A stretch of 64,000 nucleotides of DNA, from the NCBI GenBank assembly GCA_944390195.1, contig CALXOZ010000006.1, positions 56,064-120,063 on the forward strand, written 5' to 3'. This document shows positions 54,777 to 64,000 of the stretch, in pieces (the stretch's first letter is position 1; each line of letters starts with the position of its first letter). The notes below the pieces were generated by a model. The model was not told the DNA's origin and searched no databases. It worked only from the letters and a program-made list of their open reading frames with translations. The position numbers and the translations under genes are program-made. The stretch comes from an uncultured Alphaproteobacteria bacterium (lineage in GTDB: Bacteria > Pseudomonadota > Alphaproteobacteria > CAAGCB01 > CAG-977).

Positions 54777-55472
54777 ATGGATTATTCCGTCTTACGCAAA
54801 GAATTGAAAAGGATTCGCAACTGGATTTTCGATCTGGATGATACACTTTATCCGCCATCTGGTGAAATCTACTCTCAGATGGCGCGCCGTATCCGCAGCT
54901 ATATTATGAACGCTTTGCATATTGACGAACAGACGGCTTCAATCGTACAAAAGGACTACTATAAAAAATACGGTGCAACCGTTCACGGGTTAATGGTGGA
55001 ACATCATATTCCCCCGGAAGATTTTACAAATTACGTTCATAAACTGGATTTATCCTCGATTAAAGAAAATCCCGTACTGAAAAACTGTCTGACAAAGTTA
55101 AAAGGCAACAAATACATATTCACAAACGGCGCTTATCATCATGCGGAACGTGTTCTGGACAGATTAAACTTGCGCGAATGTTTCAGTGGCATCTTTTCCA
55201 TTCGGGAAGCCAATTACATTCCCAAGCCTGCCGAAGAAACGTATCTAAGAATGATGCGATCCTTTCAAATCAAACCCGAAGAAAGTATTATGTTCGACGA
55301 CAGTCCTGTCAACATTCTGACCGCTAAAAAAATCGGACTGTTGACCGTATGGATTTCTTCAAACGTTACCAACAATCAATATTGCAGCGTTGAAACAAAA
55401 GACTTCTGTGATTATGAAACACCTGATTTAACCACTTTTTTATCTTCTTTGTTGTCCGACAACGCGGCTTGA
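54777..55472 (+). CDS. HAD-family pyrimidine 5'-nucleotidase
   Basis: 231 residues. HAD motif I WIFDLDDTLYPP (nucleophile Asp), motif II FTNGAYHHAERVL, motif III around IPKPAEETY and motif IV MFDDSPVNI are in order. The closest family is the SDT1/pyrimidine nucleotidase group, which dephosphorylates UMP, CMP or related damaged nucleotides. Isolated transcription unit, 67 bases after pepT-like. Confidence 0.85.
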   Translation: MDYSVLRKELKRIRNWIFDLDDTLYPPSGEIYSQMARRIRSYIMNALHIDEQTASIVQKDYYKKYGATVHGLMVEHHIPPEDFTNYVHKLDLSSIKENPVLKNCLTKLKGNKYIFTNGAYHHAERVLDRLNLRECFSGIFSIREANYIPKPAEETYLRMMRSFQIKPEESIMFDDSPVNILTAKKIGLLTVWISSNVTNNQYCSVETKDFCDYETPDLTTFLSSLLSDNAA

Positions 55473-55793
55473 AGGTTAAATGCTATCATAGACGGCAGAA
55501 ATAGAATCCTTTCATTACGAAAACCAGCAAGCAAATAGTGTTTTGCCTGCTTAAACGGATCTCCCCTATTTGAAAGGAGCGGAATAAATCAGTCCGGAGT
55601 CGTTTAACAACTCCCCTTTTGAAACATTTTTTGTCGTACCCGATTTTTTCTTATTTTACATCAAGGTCATACTTTTGCGTCATTCACATAAAAAACAAGA
55701 CGTTTTCATGCCGTATTTACATCAAAAAACAACTTTCTTTACCGAGTTTTTTCAAAAATCATGCACTATCGGAGATCACCGCATACATTCCGC
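55473..55793. other. Intergenic region
   Basis: No gene recognised. A short hydrophobic frame at 55619-55870 overlaps the next terminator and gene and has no ribosome binding site, so it is not called. Confidence 0.5.
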
Positions 55794-55827
55794 ATATAAA
55801 AAGCCCGCCATTTTCAGGCGGACTTTT
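55794..55827 (-). terminator. Terminator after the small exported protein
   Basis: Stem AAGTCCGCC/GGCGGGCTT (minus strand, one mismatch) and a T run. Confidence 0.75.
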
Positions 55828-55851
55828 AAAGAACATTTATTATTATGACAC

Positions 55852-56175
55852 TCATTTCTTTGCCGGATAAACTTCCACTTCATCGGCGACAAGGAAATCA
55901 GGACTGCTCTGTAAATATTCGACCTGAACGCGATCCCCCGTCTTTAAATCCGTGATTTCTATATCTTCGTCAAACCAACTGCCATTTTTTTCCATATCGG
56001 TGGCTTCGTTGACATTGAACAAATAAACCTGACCATCATCCCCTTTAACGACAAAAGTATTTTCAGAAACAGCTATACTGTCGACTGTTCCGAACGTTTT
56101 TCCTTCATTCGCGCCGGCTAAAACAGGAGTGGCAAGATATGATAACACTAAACCTGTTAAAAATATTTTTTTCAT
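55852..56175 (-). CDS. Small exported protein, DUF1344-like
   Basis: 107 residues from ATG 56175 (AAGGAG 6 bases upstream). Signal peptide (KIFLTGLVLSYLATPVLAG), then a short beta-rich domain: GTVDSIAVSENTFVVKGDDGQVYLFNV and TDLKTGDRVQVEYL. That OB-like pattern fits small periplasmic proteins such as DUF1344, but the match is by eye only. A longer in-frame start at 56229 would hide the signal peptide. Confidence 0.6.
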   Translation of the reverse strand: MKKIFLTGLVLSYLATPVLAGANEGKTFGTVDSIAVSENTFVVKGDDGQVYLFNVNEATDMEKNGSWFDEDIEITDLKTGDRVQVEYLQSSPDFLVADEVEVYPAKK

Positions 56176-56246
56176 TGACTTCTCCTTGATGAAAAACACC
56201 AAGTCATTATAGAAGGATCTTTTTTTCAAAAAAAGATCACCAAAAG

Positions 56247-56684
56247 TTATTCATCCAAAGGAACAATCAAGACTTCGACCCCGGCTTCTTCTAAAACGGT
56301 TTTCGACAAATTGAAATTGTCGATCCAACGTTCGGGTATTTCAAGATCAGGAACAACAACCTTTTTAATACCTGATTGAATAATGGCTCCGGCACATCTG
56401 GAGCACGGTAAATAAGGATAAACATAAATCGTACACTCTGCCACGGATTTCGGAGCCGTTAAAATGGCATTGGCTTCCGCATGAACAATCAATTCGTATT
56501 TCAGCTCGCGATTGTTCAAACGCTCCACGGTATCTTCCACACCGATGGGCAATCCGTTAAACCCTACGGAAACAATACGCTTTTTATCGTCAACAATAAC
56601 AGCTCCGACTTGAGAAGACGGATCTTTCGACCATGTTGCCACCAATCGCGCCAAATCAAAAAACCTTTTTTGCCACTTATCCAT
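56247..56684 (-). CDS. dCMP deaminase-type cytidine/deoxycytidylate deaminase
   Basis: 145 residues. Zinc ligands and catalytic Glu are visible: LIVHAEANAILTA (HAE) and YLPCSRCAGAIIQSG (PCxxC), with SSQVGAVIVDDKKRIVSVGFNGLP at the start. It probably makes dUMP from dCMP for thymidylate synthesis. The enzyme group also includes ComE-type and other deaminases; the substrate is inferred from family resemblance. Confidence 0.88.
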   Translation of the reverse strand: MDKWQKRFFDLARLVATWSKDPSSQVGAVIVDDKKRIVSVGFNGLPIGVEDTVERLNNRELKYELIVHAEANAILTAPKSVAECTIYVYPYLPCSRCAGAIIQSGIKKVVVPDLEIPERWIDNFNLSKTVLEEAGVEVLIVPLDE

Positions 56685-56801
56685 GTTTGTTTCTCCTTTC
56701 GAGTTATGATAACAACCTTTTGACAGATCAACAAATAAAAAGGCTTAACAAAATCGGCATTCCCCTATACATTGAAAAAACAAAAAAAGAAAGGACTGAT
56801 G

Positions 56802-57485
56802 ATGAAGCCGATTGTTGCCGTTTTATGCCCGATGCCCATGGAATTTGAAGCTGTTGAAAAAGCTTTCGGAAAATTCGGGGAGCTGATTGAAGATGTTTTT
56901 GAAGAAAAAAAATTCGACATTTCAGGACTTGATATCATCTTAGCCCGTTGCGGCGTGGGGAAAACGCTGGCGGCGGCAAAAACACAAAAAATCATTCAGT
57001 TGTACGAACCGGATCATATTTTCGTTTGCGGTGTTGCCGGTGCTATTGCGCAAGAACTTAACGTTTTTGACGTCTTCATCCCAGACCGTGTTGTTCACGG
57101 AGACGTCCGTTTCGGTTCCGTTTACAATCCGACGGATGTTACTGAATCCGGATTATCTTTATTTGCAGGTAAGTCCGGTTTTTCTCAGAACGCTTTCTTA
57201 CCTCAACGTTTAAACGCTCCTTACAAATCGGGTACGCTTGCCACAATCGACTTTTTCGCCGAAGAACAAGAAAAAATTTTCTTGGAAAACCAATTTAACG
57301 CCGCTTGCATAGATATGGAAAGCGCTTCCGTAGCTCAAATTGCAACGTTATGGAACATCGCGTTCACGGTCATCCGAACAATTTCGGACAACCGTCAACA
57401 CACTCAAGGCGATTTTGAAATCAACGCGCCGAAGGCTTGCGATATTTCAGCACAAGTTTTGCTTGAATTATTAAAGAAAATTTAA
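56802..57485 (+). CDS. 5'-methylthioadenosine/S-adenosylhomocysteine nucleosidase-like protein
   Basis: 227 residues from the second of two adjacent ATG codons (AAAGGA is best spaced to it). Purine nucleosidase phosphorylase-fold protein with ILARCGVGKTLAAAKTQKII, FVCGVAGAIAQELNVFDVFIPDRVVHGD and the active-site CIDMESASVAQIA with later RTISDNRQ. The E in DMESA and D in ISDN are the catalytic residues of MTA/SAH nucleosidases, which split 5'-methylthioadenosine and S-adenosylhomocysteine. It may instead act on futalosine or other nucleosides. It converges with the next gene by 4 bases. Confidence 0.85.
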   Translation: MKPIVAVLCPMPMEFEAVEKAFGKFGELIEDVFEEKKFDISGLDIILARCGVGKTLAAAKTQKIIQLYEPDHIFVCGVAGAIAQELNVFDVFIPDRVVHGDVRFGSVYNPTDVTESGLSLFAGKSGFSQNAFLPQRLNAPYKSGTLATIDFFAEEQEKIFLENQFNAACIDMESASVAQIATLWNIAFTVIRTISDNRQHTQGDFEINAPKACDISAQVLLELLKKI

Positions 57486-58081
57486 AGATCCGAAGAATAA
57501 ATGAAATTCGTCAAACGGGCGGGAACATCCCCCAGTTGTTGCCACGGATCGTTGATTTCCAGACAAGCCAAAGCGGAGGTCGGGAAACCTTCATTCGCAT
57601 CATGATTGCATACATTATCAGGGTCGTTACAGTCTTGACAAACCATTGGCAGAAGATCTTGCAATCCCGGATTATGACCGATCACCAGAACTTCATATTT
57701 TTCAGGACTGGTCTGGCGCAGGACATGCATCATTTCCAAAGCATCCGCCAAGTACAAGGAATCAATAAAAACGATTTCCGTCGCGTGAAAAGCTTTTCTT
57801 AAATTTTTCAGCGTTTCCATCGTCCGCACGGAAGGAGAGCATAAAATCAAATCCGGTTGCAATTGTTGTTCATGCATCAATTTTCTGATTTTTTTAACAT
57901 CCTTCCGCCCTTTTTTAATCAAATGGCGAAAGATGTCTTTGCTCTTTTTTTTCATTTTTGACGCTTTACCATGACGCATCAAATACAAATGTCTGGCTTT
58001 ACCGTTTTGTGTATGTTCCACTTCCGCCGACATGCTTTTTTCTTCATTTGCGATATTCTTTTTGGATGTTGTTTTTACCAT
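57482..58081 (-). CDS. SixA-like histidine phosphatase
   Basis: 199 residues. The RHG motif of histidine-acid phosphatases (LYLMRHGKASK), the CSPSVRTMETLKNL second Arg region, and the VIGHNPGLQDLL segment with the later catalytic His are present. SixA removes phosphate from His in phosphorelay proteins such as ArcB or PtsNTR. A charged N-terminal extension of about 25 residues precedes the domain. Confidence 0.85.
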   Translation of the reverse strand: MVKTTSKKNIANEEKSMSAEVEHTQNGKARHLYLMRHGKASKMKKKSKDIFRHLIKKGRKDVKKIRKLMHEQQLQPDLILCSPSVRTMETLKNLRKAFHATEIVFIDSLYLADALEMMHVLRQTSPEKYEVLVIGHNPGLQDLLPMVCQDCNDPDNVCNHDANEGFPTSALACLEINDPWQQLGDVPARLTNFIYSSDL

Positions 58082-58234
58082 ACCCGCCTCGTTTATATTT
58101 CATCACCATCAGATTAGAAATTTTTTTAAAAAAAAGATAGATGTTCAATCGGTTTAAAAACTTTTTATGCTTTTATTTCCATTAAAAACATATTACTGAT
58201 AATAAGGGACGATTTTTTATTGTAAGGATTTTCA

Positions 58235-60580
58235 ATGAGCTGTGAACCCGCTGTTTTTTCACAACCTGTTTCTTTAACCTCACCGTCACGCTTTTTTAAC
58301 AGGGAATTATCCTGGCTGGCTTTTAATCAGCGTGTTTTGGAAGAAGCGATGAATCTACGCTATCCTTTATTGGAACGCTTACGCTTTTTAGCCATTTCGG
58401 GATCAAATCTGGATGAATTTTTCATGGTTCGCGTCGCCGGAATACTTGCACAAATATACGCAGGTGTTACAACACGTTCCGATGACGGATTGACACCACA
58501 AGAACAGCTGAGCGCCATTAATGAACGGGTTGCCATTTTGCGTAAGACCCAAGACGAATATTTTCATATTCTGAAAAAGGAGTTGGAAAAGGAACGCATC
58601 TTTTTAATCGATCGGGATCAACTGTCCAAACAGGATATGAAAGCTTTGAAAGCTGTTTTTGAAGAATCCATTTTTCCCGTTTTAACACCGATCGCTTTGG
58701 ATCCGGCTCATCCTTTTCCATGGCTTGCGAACTTGTCCCACACGTTGATTTTTTCAATGAAAGACAAGGAAGGCACGGAACGAAAAGCTTTGATTCCTCT
58801 GCCGTCCAGCCTGCCACGCTTTGTTCGGTTAAATAAGAATCCGGCTCGTTTCATTACTTTGGAAGACGTTGTCATGCAATTCATCGGTACAATCTTTCCG
58901 AATTTTAAAGTGAAACAATCCGGTTTGTTTTCAATTGTGCGCAACAGCTTACTGGAGTTGGACGAACGGGCGGAAGACCTTGTCAGCCAGTTTGAAACGG
59001 CTCTTGCCCAACAAAAACGAGGCGATGTCATCGCCTTGGTGATGAATCAAAGCATGCCTGACGAATTAGCCGCCTATTTAACGCATAAGTTGGACGTTGA
59101 AAGTTTCGGCGTTGTGCGCCGTAACGGTATTTTAGGAACCCGTTCCCTATCGGCTTTGATTCTGTCGGAAAGAAAAGATCTGCTTTTCAAGCCTTATAAA
59201 CCGCGTCATGCAGAACGCGTCCGCGATTTTAAAGGCGATCATTTCGCCGCCATTCGCAAAAAAGACATGGTCATCCACCATCCTTACGAATCATTTGAAG
59301 TCGTTGTAAAATTCTTGCGTCAAGCCGCGAAAGACCCTGACGTCGTTTCAATCAAACAGACTTTATATCGCACGAATAAGAACTCTCCCATTGTAAAAGC
59401 CTTAATCGACGCCGCCCGCGCCGGCAAAGACGTTACCGCCGTCGTGGAGCTCAGAGCCCGTTTTGATGAAGAAGCGAATATCAAATGGGCAAAAGACATG
59501 GAAAAAGCTGGCGTTCACGTTGTTTTCGGATTAATGCATTATAAAACGCACGCGAAAATTTCGTTGGTCACCCGAAAAGAAAACGGAAAAATGAAAAGTT
59601 ACGCCCACTTTGGGACGGGAAATTATCACGAAGTCACCGCCAACCTTTATACGGACTTATCCTTTTTCACTTGTGATAAAGACTTGTGCAACGACGCGGC
59701 TTTGGTTTTCAATTACCTGACAGGTTACGCCCAACCGGAAGGATTGAAAAAGCTGTCCATAGCTCCTTTAAATTTGCGTGACAAGCTGTTGAAGCTGATC
59801 GACAAGGAAATCGATTACGCCAAAAAAGGTAAACCGGCGAACATTTGGGCGAAAATGAATTCGTTACTTGATGACAAATTGATCGACGCCCTTTATAAAG
59901 CTTCCCAAAACGGCGTGAAAATAACATTGGTTGTGCGCGGTATTTGCGCTTTGCGTCCAGGTATCCCCGGATTTTCCGACAACATAAAAGTCAAAAGTAT
60001 CATCGGACGCTTTTTGGAACATGCGCGCATCTTTTGTTTCGGATCCGGAAATAAACTGCCGTCTGCAAAAGCTAAAGTCTTCATTTCGTCCGCCGACTGG
60101 ATGCAACGCAACACTTTGCATCGGGTGGAAACTTTGGTGCCGATCGAAAACGAAACGGTTCATGAACAAATTATGGGACAAATCATGCAAGGTAACGTCA
60201 AAGACGAAGCTTTAAGCTGGGTATTGCATCCGGACATGAGCTATTCCCGTGTGTCTCAAAGCCCTCAAGCTTTTTCGTGCCATCAGTTTTTCATGACCCA
60301 CCCCAGCCTTTCGGGGAGAGGAACGGCAAAATTACGCGATATTGTCGCCCGACAGAAAAAAGCCGTCAGAAAAGAAGAAAGAACAGAAACAAAAATAATT
60401 GGAACTGCTCAGGAGGCATTGCAAAATCAAGATGCTGAAACAAAAGCCCCATCGAAACCTAAAAAGCAGACCAAAAAATCTACCACAAAAGCAACTTCAA
60501 GCGGGCGCCTGAAAAACACACCCGTAAAAAAACAAAAAAAGATTGTCAGAAAATCTTTAACCCAACCTAAAAAGGACTAA
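58235..60580 (+). CDS. ppk1: Polyphosphate kinase 1 with Lys-rich C-terminal tail
   Basis: 781 residues. PPK1 makes polyphosphate from ATP. The start RFFNRELSWLAFNQRVLEEA, PLLERLRFLAISGSNLDEFFMVR, the catalytic HYKTHAKISLV with its first phosphohistidine candidate and HFGTGNYHEVTANLYTD, are all intact. The standard fold ends near residue 690-700. A tail of about 75 residues follows, dominated by Lys, Thr, Ser and Pro (for example SKPKKQTKKSTTKATSSGRL). Such a basic tail could bind the polyphosphate product. It is 4 bases from the next polyphosphate gene, a clear operon. Confidence 0.95.
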   Translation: MSCEPAVFSQPVSLTSPSRFFNRELSWLAFNQRVLEEAMNLRYPLLERLRFLAISGSNLDEFFMVRVAGILAQIYAGVTTRSDDGLTPQEQLSAINERVAILRKTQDEYFHILKKELEKERIFLIDRDQLSKQDMKALKAVFEESIFPVLTPIALDPAHPFPWLANLSHTLIFSMKDKEGTERKALIPLPSSLPRFVRLNKNPARFITLEDVVMQFIGTIFPNFKVKQSGLFSIVRNSLLELDERAEDLVSQFETALAQQKRGDVIALVMNQSMPDELAAYLTHKLDVESFGVVRRNGILGTRSLSALILSERKDLLFKPYKPRHAERVRDFKGDHFAAIRKKDMVIHHPYESFEVVVKFLRQAAKDPDVVSIKQTLYRTNKNSPIVKALIDAARAGKDVTAVVELRARFDEEANIKWAKDMEKAGVHVVFGLMHYKTHAKISLVTRKENGKMKSYAHFGTGNYHEVTANLYTDLSFFTCDKDLCNDAALVFNYLTGYAQPEGLKKLSIAPLNLRDKLLKLIDKEIDYAKKGKPANIWAKMNSLLDDKLIDALYKASQNGVKITLVVRGICALRPGIPGFSDNIKVKSIIGRFLEHARIFCFGSGNKLPSAKAKVFISSADWMQRNTLHRVETLVPIENETVHEQIMGQIMQGNVKDEALSWVLHPDMSYSRVSQSPQAFSCHQFFMTHPSLSGRGTAKLRDIVARQKKAVRKEERTETKIIGTAQEALQNQDAETKAPSKPKKQTKKSTTKATSSGRLKNTPVKKQKKIVRKSLTQPKKD

Positions 60581-60584
60581 AAAA

Positions 60585-62153
60585 ATGGCGCATCATTCCG
60601 AAGAAGACGATATCGAATTTGAAGCAAATTTTTCCAGTAAAGAAGAAACGGAAATCAGAACGCGCTTGATTAATTTGCAAGAAAAAATCAAAGAAGCCAA
60701 TATCGCTGTGATTTTACTATTGTGCGGCGTAAACGGGTCAGGAAAAAATGCCGCTTTGGGAACATTAAGGGATTGGCTCAACCAACGCTATCTTGACCTG
60801 CATGCCTATGAACGTCAAGATATTCAAAAAGATCCGATCGAATTCAGAAGGTATTGGTGTGATACTCCCGTCAACGGAAATACAGGAATTTTCGTCAGCT
60901 CATGGTATTCCGATCCGCTGGTTTCCCATGCTTATGGAAAAATCAATGATGACGAACTTTATGAACGTCTTGACGAATGCAATACTTTTGAAAAAAACCT
61001 TGTCGATTCAAATGCCGTTATTTGCAAGATATGGTTCCATAAAAATAAAAACGAACAACAAGCTTTTTTGCACGCCTTGGACGAAGATCCCTATGAAAAA
61101 TGGCGTGTCATGCCCGATGATTGGAAAAATTGCTGCATAGCTGAAAATTTTGAATCCACAACAAAAAAAATCATCCGTTATACAGACAAAGATTATGCCC
61201 CTTGGGTTGAAATTGAATCCGGAGATTTGACAGAACGCTTGCGTAAAGCGCTGGACACTTTTTGTTCACGCGTTGAAAAACAAATAGAGCTCTTCTTAAA
61301 AAACAAAGAAAAAAAAGAAGAAGACGATAAAGAAAAAAAGAAAAATAACAAAGAAAAAAAAGCGGAATTTATAAAAAAGCTTGATATGGAAGCAAGCATT
61401 TCAAAAGATGAATACAAAGAAATGCTCCCTTACTTGCGCGCCCGTTTGAATACGTTATTAATGGAAGTGAAAAAACGCAACAAAAAAGTTATTCTGGCTT
61501 TTGAAGGTCCCGACGCTTCGGGAAAAGGCGGAGTGATCAGTCGCTTGGCTTCATCTATTTTTGTAAGGGATTGTAATATTTTTCCAATTGCCGCTCCGAC
61601 GAAAGAGGAATTAAACCATAACTTTTTATGGCGTTTCTGGACACGATTGACCGATCAGAAACTATTAACCGTTTTCGACCGGACTTGGTACGGGCGCGTT
61701 TTAGTGGAACGCATAGAACACTTTGCAACACAACAAGAATGGAAACGAGCCTATGAGGAAATTAATCATTTCGAAAAACAATTGACTAAAGGCAGAAATA
61801 TCGTAGTCAAATTTTTGCTTTATATCACAAAAGACGAACAAATGAAGCGCTTTAAAGCACGCGAAGAAACGGAATATAAAAAATGGAAAATCGGCAGTGA
61901 AGATTGGCGCAATCGTGAAAAATGGGATTTGTATGATGAAGCTTTCGACGACATGTTGGAAAAAACGAATACAAAATATGCTCCATGGTTCGTGATTGCC
62001 GACAATAATAAAAAATATGGTAGAATTCAAACAATGAAACTCTTGTGCGAATATTTGGAAAAAGAACTTGATTACGACCCGAGCGAAGATATTCCACCTC
62101 CCGACACGGAAAAAAACGGCGAAAAAGTAAAAAAAGATAAAAAGAAAAAATAA
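60585..62153 (+). CDS. pap: Polyphosphate:AMP phosphotransferase (double PPK2-domain protein)
   Basis: 522 residues with two PPK2-like P-loop domains. Domain 1 (about 45-235) has CGVNGSGKNAALGTLRDWL. Domain 2 (about 290-505) has FEGPDASGKGGVISRL, FDRTWYGRVLVERIE and a lid region with RFKAREE. Double-domain PPK2 enzymes of this type transfer phosphate from polyphosphate to AMP to make ADP. The linker (about 240-270) and the C-terminal tail are extremely Lys/Glu-rich. Directly downstream of ppk1, so the pair could store and reuse phosphate. Confidence 0.9.
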   Translation: MAHHSEEDDIEFEANFSSKEETEIRTRLINLQEKIKEANIAVILLLCGVNGSGKNAALGTLRDWLNQRYLDLHAYERQDIQKDPIEFRRYWCDTPVNGNTGIFVSSWYSDPLVSHAYGKINDDELYERLDECNTFEKNLVDSNAVICKIWFHKNKNEQQAFLHALDEDPYEKWRVMPDDWKNCCIAENFESTTKKIIRYTDKDYAPWVEIESGDLTERLRKALDTFCSRVEKQIELFLKNKEKKEEDDKEKKKNNKEKKAEFIKKLDMEASISKDEYKEMLPYLRARLNTLLMEVKKRNKKVILAFEGPDASGKGGVISRLASSIFVRDCNIFPIAAPTKEELNHNFLWRFWTRLTDQKLLTVFDRTWYGRVLVERIEHFATQQEWKRAYEEINHFEKQLTKGRNIVVKFLLYITKDEQMKRFKAREETEYKKWKIGSEDWRNREKWDLYDEAFDDMLEKTNTKYAPWFVIADNNKKYGRIQTMKLLCEYLEKELDYDPSEDIPPPDTEKNGEKVKKDKKKK

Positions 62154-62183
62154 TCCCACGTTTTTGAAAGGCCTTCGGTCAAA

Positions 62184-63989
62184 ATGGATAATGAAGCCCC
62201 TGTCTTCTCTATTAAAAATGCACACTTGCGCTTTGGTGAACATCCTTTGTTTTCAGGAGTCGATTTATTCTTACCAAAAGGGAAAAAATTTTGTCTGGTC
62301 GGACGAAACGGTAGCGGAAAATCAACCCTACTTAAGGTTATTGCCGGAAAAATCCAAGCGGATCAAGCTGAAATCTTTCTTCAACCCGGAACTGTCGTTT
62401 CTTACATGGAACAAGAAGACAATTTAAATGATTTTCATACGTTATATGATTTTATTGTTTCCGGATTGGAAAAGCACCAAACCGATTTCAGTTATAAAGC
62501 GGATATTTTAATAGACTTGCTTGAAATTAACGCATTCTGCGATCCTAAAACGGCTTCAGGCGGAGAAAAGAAAAAAGCCGCTTTAGCACGCGCTTTGATC
62601 AACTCTCCCGACATCTTGCTTTTAGATGAACCGACAAACCATTTGGATATTTCAAGCATAGAAAAACTTGAAGAAATCATTGCAAAATTCACAGGAGCCT
62701 TAATCGTCATCAGTCATGACAGGGCTTTTTTAAAACGTGTTTGCAACGGTATCCTATGGCTGGATAGAGGAATTGTGCGCACACTGGATAAAGGATTCGA
62801 CGCTTTTGAAGACTGGCGGGACAACATTTACGCTCAAGAAGACGCAGAAGCAAAACGATTGAATAAAAAAATAACTTCTGAAACAGAATGGTTGCATAAA
62901 GGTATTTCTGCAAGAAGAAAACGGAATCAAGGGCGTTTGCACAAACTTTATGAACTACGCAACCAACGGCGGGAACAAATAAAAAAAATTGAATCTGTCG
63001 AGTTCGGTATTGATCGTGGTTCCGTTCAATCTCAATTGATTATAGAAGCTAAAAACATTTCAAAATCATTTAATGAAAAAAATATCATTCAAGATTTTTC
63101 ACTACGTCTGATAAAAGGCAATAAGATCGGCATCATCGGGAAAAACGGGACGGGGAAAACGACTTTGATCAAGCTGTTGACAGGACGGCTAACGCCGGAT
63201 ACTGGAAGCATACGGATTTCAAAGACCCTGCAAGAGATTTACTTTGATCAAAACAGAGCCACATTGGATCCTTCAAAAACAATAAAAGAAACACTTTGTC
63301 CAAAAGGAAGCGATTATGTTTTTGTTCAAGGTCAAAGCCGTCATATTTACTCATATTTAAAAGATTTTTTGTTTTCGCCCTCTCAGGCGGATACTCCCGT
63401 TCGTATTTTATCCGGCGGAGAAAAAAACCGTTTAATTCTAGCTCGAGATTTTGCGAAACCTTCTAACTTTTTTGTCATGGACGAACCGACAAACGATCTA
63501 GATATCGAGACGTTGGATCTTTTACAAGATGCACTTGAATCGTATAAAGGAACAGTTTTGATTGTCAGTCATGATCGTGATTTTTTAGATAAAACGGCGA
63601 CTTCTCTCTTATACCTTTCCGGGAACGGATCGGTTATTGAATATGTTGATTCTTGTTCTAACGTATTAAAGAAAATAAAAGAGCAACGGCAAATAAAAGA
63701 AAAGAAAGAAAAAAATAAAACGTCTCAAGAAGGAAAATCTTGCAAGAAAAAACCATCATCCGGTTCTGGGAGGTTATCCTATGCAGCAAAACGGCGTTTT
63801 GAACAACTTCCCGAGAAAATAGAATTATTGGAAAACGAAATAAAAAAGTTGGAAGAGAAACTGTCCGATCCTGATTTTTATAACAGATCTCCGGAAGAAT
63901 ATCAGAGAGTAGCCATGGAATTATCAAGAGAGAAAGAGGAGTTAGGAAGATTAGAGGAGGAATGGTTGGATTTGAGTTATATAGGATAG
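62184..63989 (+). CDS. uup: Uup-type ABC-F ATPase
   Basis: 601 residues, ending at TAG 63987-63989. Two ABC domains: first with GRNGSGKSTLLKV, signature SGGEKKKAALARA and Walker B LLLDEPTNHLD; second with GKNGTGKTTLIK, SGGEKNRLILARD and FVMDEPTNDLD. There are no membrane spans. A linker between domains contains the ABC-F interdomain helices, and a C-terminal coiled coil (about 530-600) is typical of Uup, which binds DNA and ribosomes. It starts 31 bases after the polyphosphate gene pair and may be part of the same transcript. Confidence 0.92.
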   Translation: MDNEAPVFSIKNAHLRFGEHPLFSGVDLFLPKGKKFCLVGRNGSGKSTLLKVIAGKIQADQAEIFLQPGTVVSYMEQEDNLNDFHTLYDFIVSGLEKHQTDFSYKADILIDLLEINAFCDPKTASGGEKKKAALARALINSPDILLLDEPTNHLDISSIEKLEEIIAKFTGALIVISHDRAFLKRVCNGILWLDRGIVRTLDKGFDAFEDWRDNIYAQEDAEAKRLNKKITSETEWLHKGISARRKRNQGRLHKLYELRNQRREQIKKIESVEFGIDRGSVQSQLIIEAKNISKSFNEKNIIQDFSLRLIKGNKIGIIGKNGTGKTTLIKLLTGRLTPDTGSIRISKTLQEIYFDQNRATLDPSKTIKETLCPKGSDYVFVQGQSRHIYSYLKDFLFSPSQADTPVRILSGGEKNRLILARDFAKPSNFFVMDEPTNDLDIETLDLLQDALESYKGTVLIVSHDRDFLDKTATSLLYLSGNGSVIEYVDSCSNVLKKIKEQRQIKEKKEKNKTSQEGKSCKKKPSSGSGRLSYAAKRRFEQLPEKIELLENEIKKLEEKLSDPDFYNRSPEEYQRVAMELSREKEELGRLEEEWLDLSYIG

Positions 63990-64000
63990 GGAGAGTAGAA

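Overview
This window looks like chromosomal DNA from a low-GC alphaproteobacterium, probably a host- or gut-associated relative of the Rhodospirillales/Holosporales-like lineages. This placement is an inference. It rests on an F1-only ATP synthase operon (atpH-A-G-D-C, with F0 genes elsewhere), the xerD/aroK-aroB neighbourhood, the lptF-lptD-surA-rsmA cluster, a DUF2889 gene next to a J-domain protein, and accA. Intergenic DNA is AT-rich, often with clear hairpin terminators and AGGAG-type ribosome binding sites.

Layout. Positions 1-13.6 kb hold housekeeping genes: 5'-cut rnhA, an unusual tRNA-Asp-like gene, a J-domain protein, DUF2889, aroB, aroK, and then a rightward run (small membrane ORF, exported protein, xerD, lptF, lptD, surA, rsmA, yggT, yggU-type, folD). 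Positions 14.3-20.9 kb, leftward, carry the F1 ATP synthase operon with a MATE transporter overlapping its end. Positions 20.96-39.96 kb form the striking part. Leftward genes encode a VirB2-like pilin, VirB3, a VirB4 ATPase and five exported proteins, three of them VirB5/TrbJ-like. Divergent rightward genes encode an OmpA-like envelope protein and a type IVb pilus assembly set related to the R64 thin pilus (TcpQ/PilL-C lipoprotein, PilN secretin, PilO, PilP, PilQ ATPase, PilR). No type IV prepilin, prepilin peptidase, VirB6/8/9/10/11 or VirD4 is visible. The simplest reading is a hybrid envelope machine that joins a minimal T4SS pilus module to a T4bP secretin/ATPase module.

Positions 40-42.5 kb are AT-rich and nearly gene-free. 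From 42.5 kb on come oligoendopeptidase F, an iron-dependent alcohol dehydrogenase, a membrane protein, accA, a multi-pass membrane protein, YajQ, a cold-shock protein, a TerB-like protein and infA. A cysteine-rich secreted protein follows, preceded by a 12-base poly-C tract that could support phase variation. After it come slyX, an M20 peptidase, a HAD nucleotidase, a small exported protein, a dCMP deaminase-type enzyme, a nucleosidase, a SixA-like phosphatase, ppk1 with a double-domain PPK2 enzyme (polyphosphate metabolism), and a Uup-type ABC-F ATPase.

All functional calls are based on motif recognition by eye. No database search was run.
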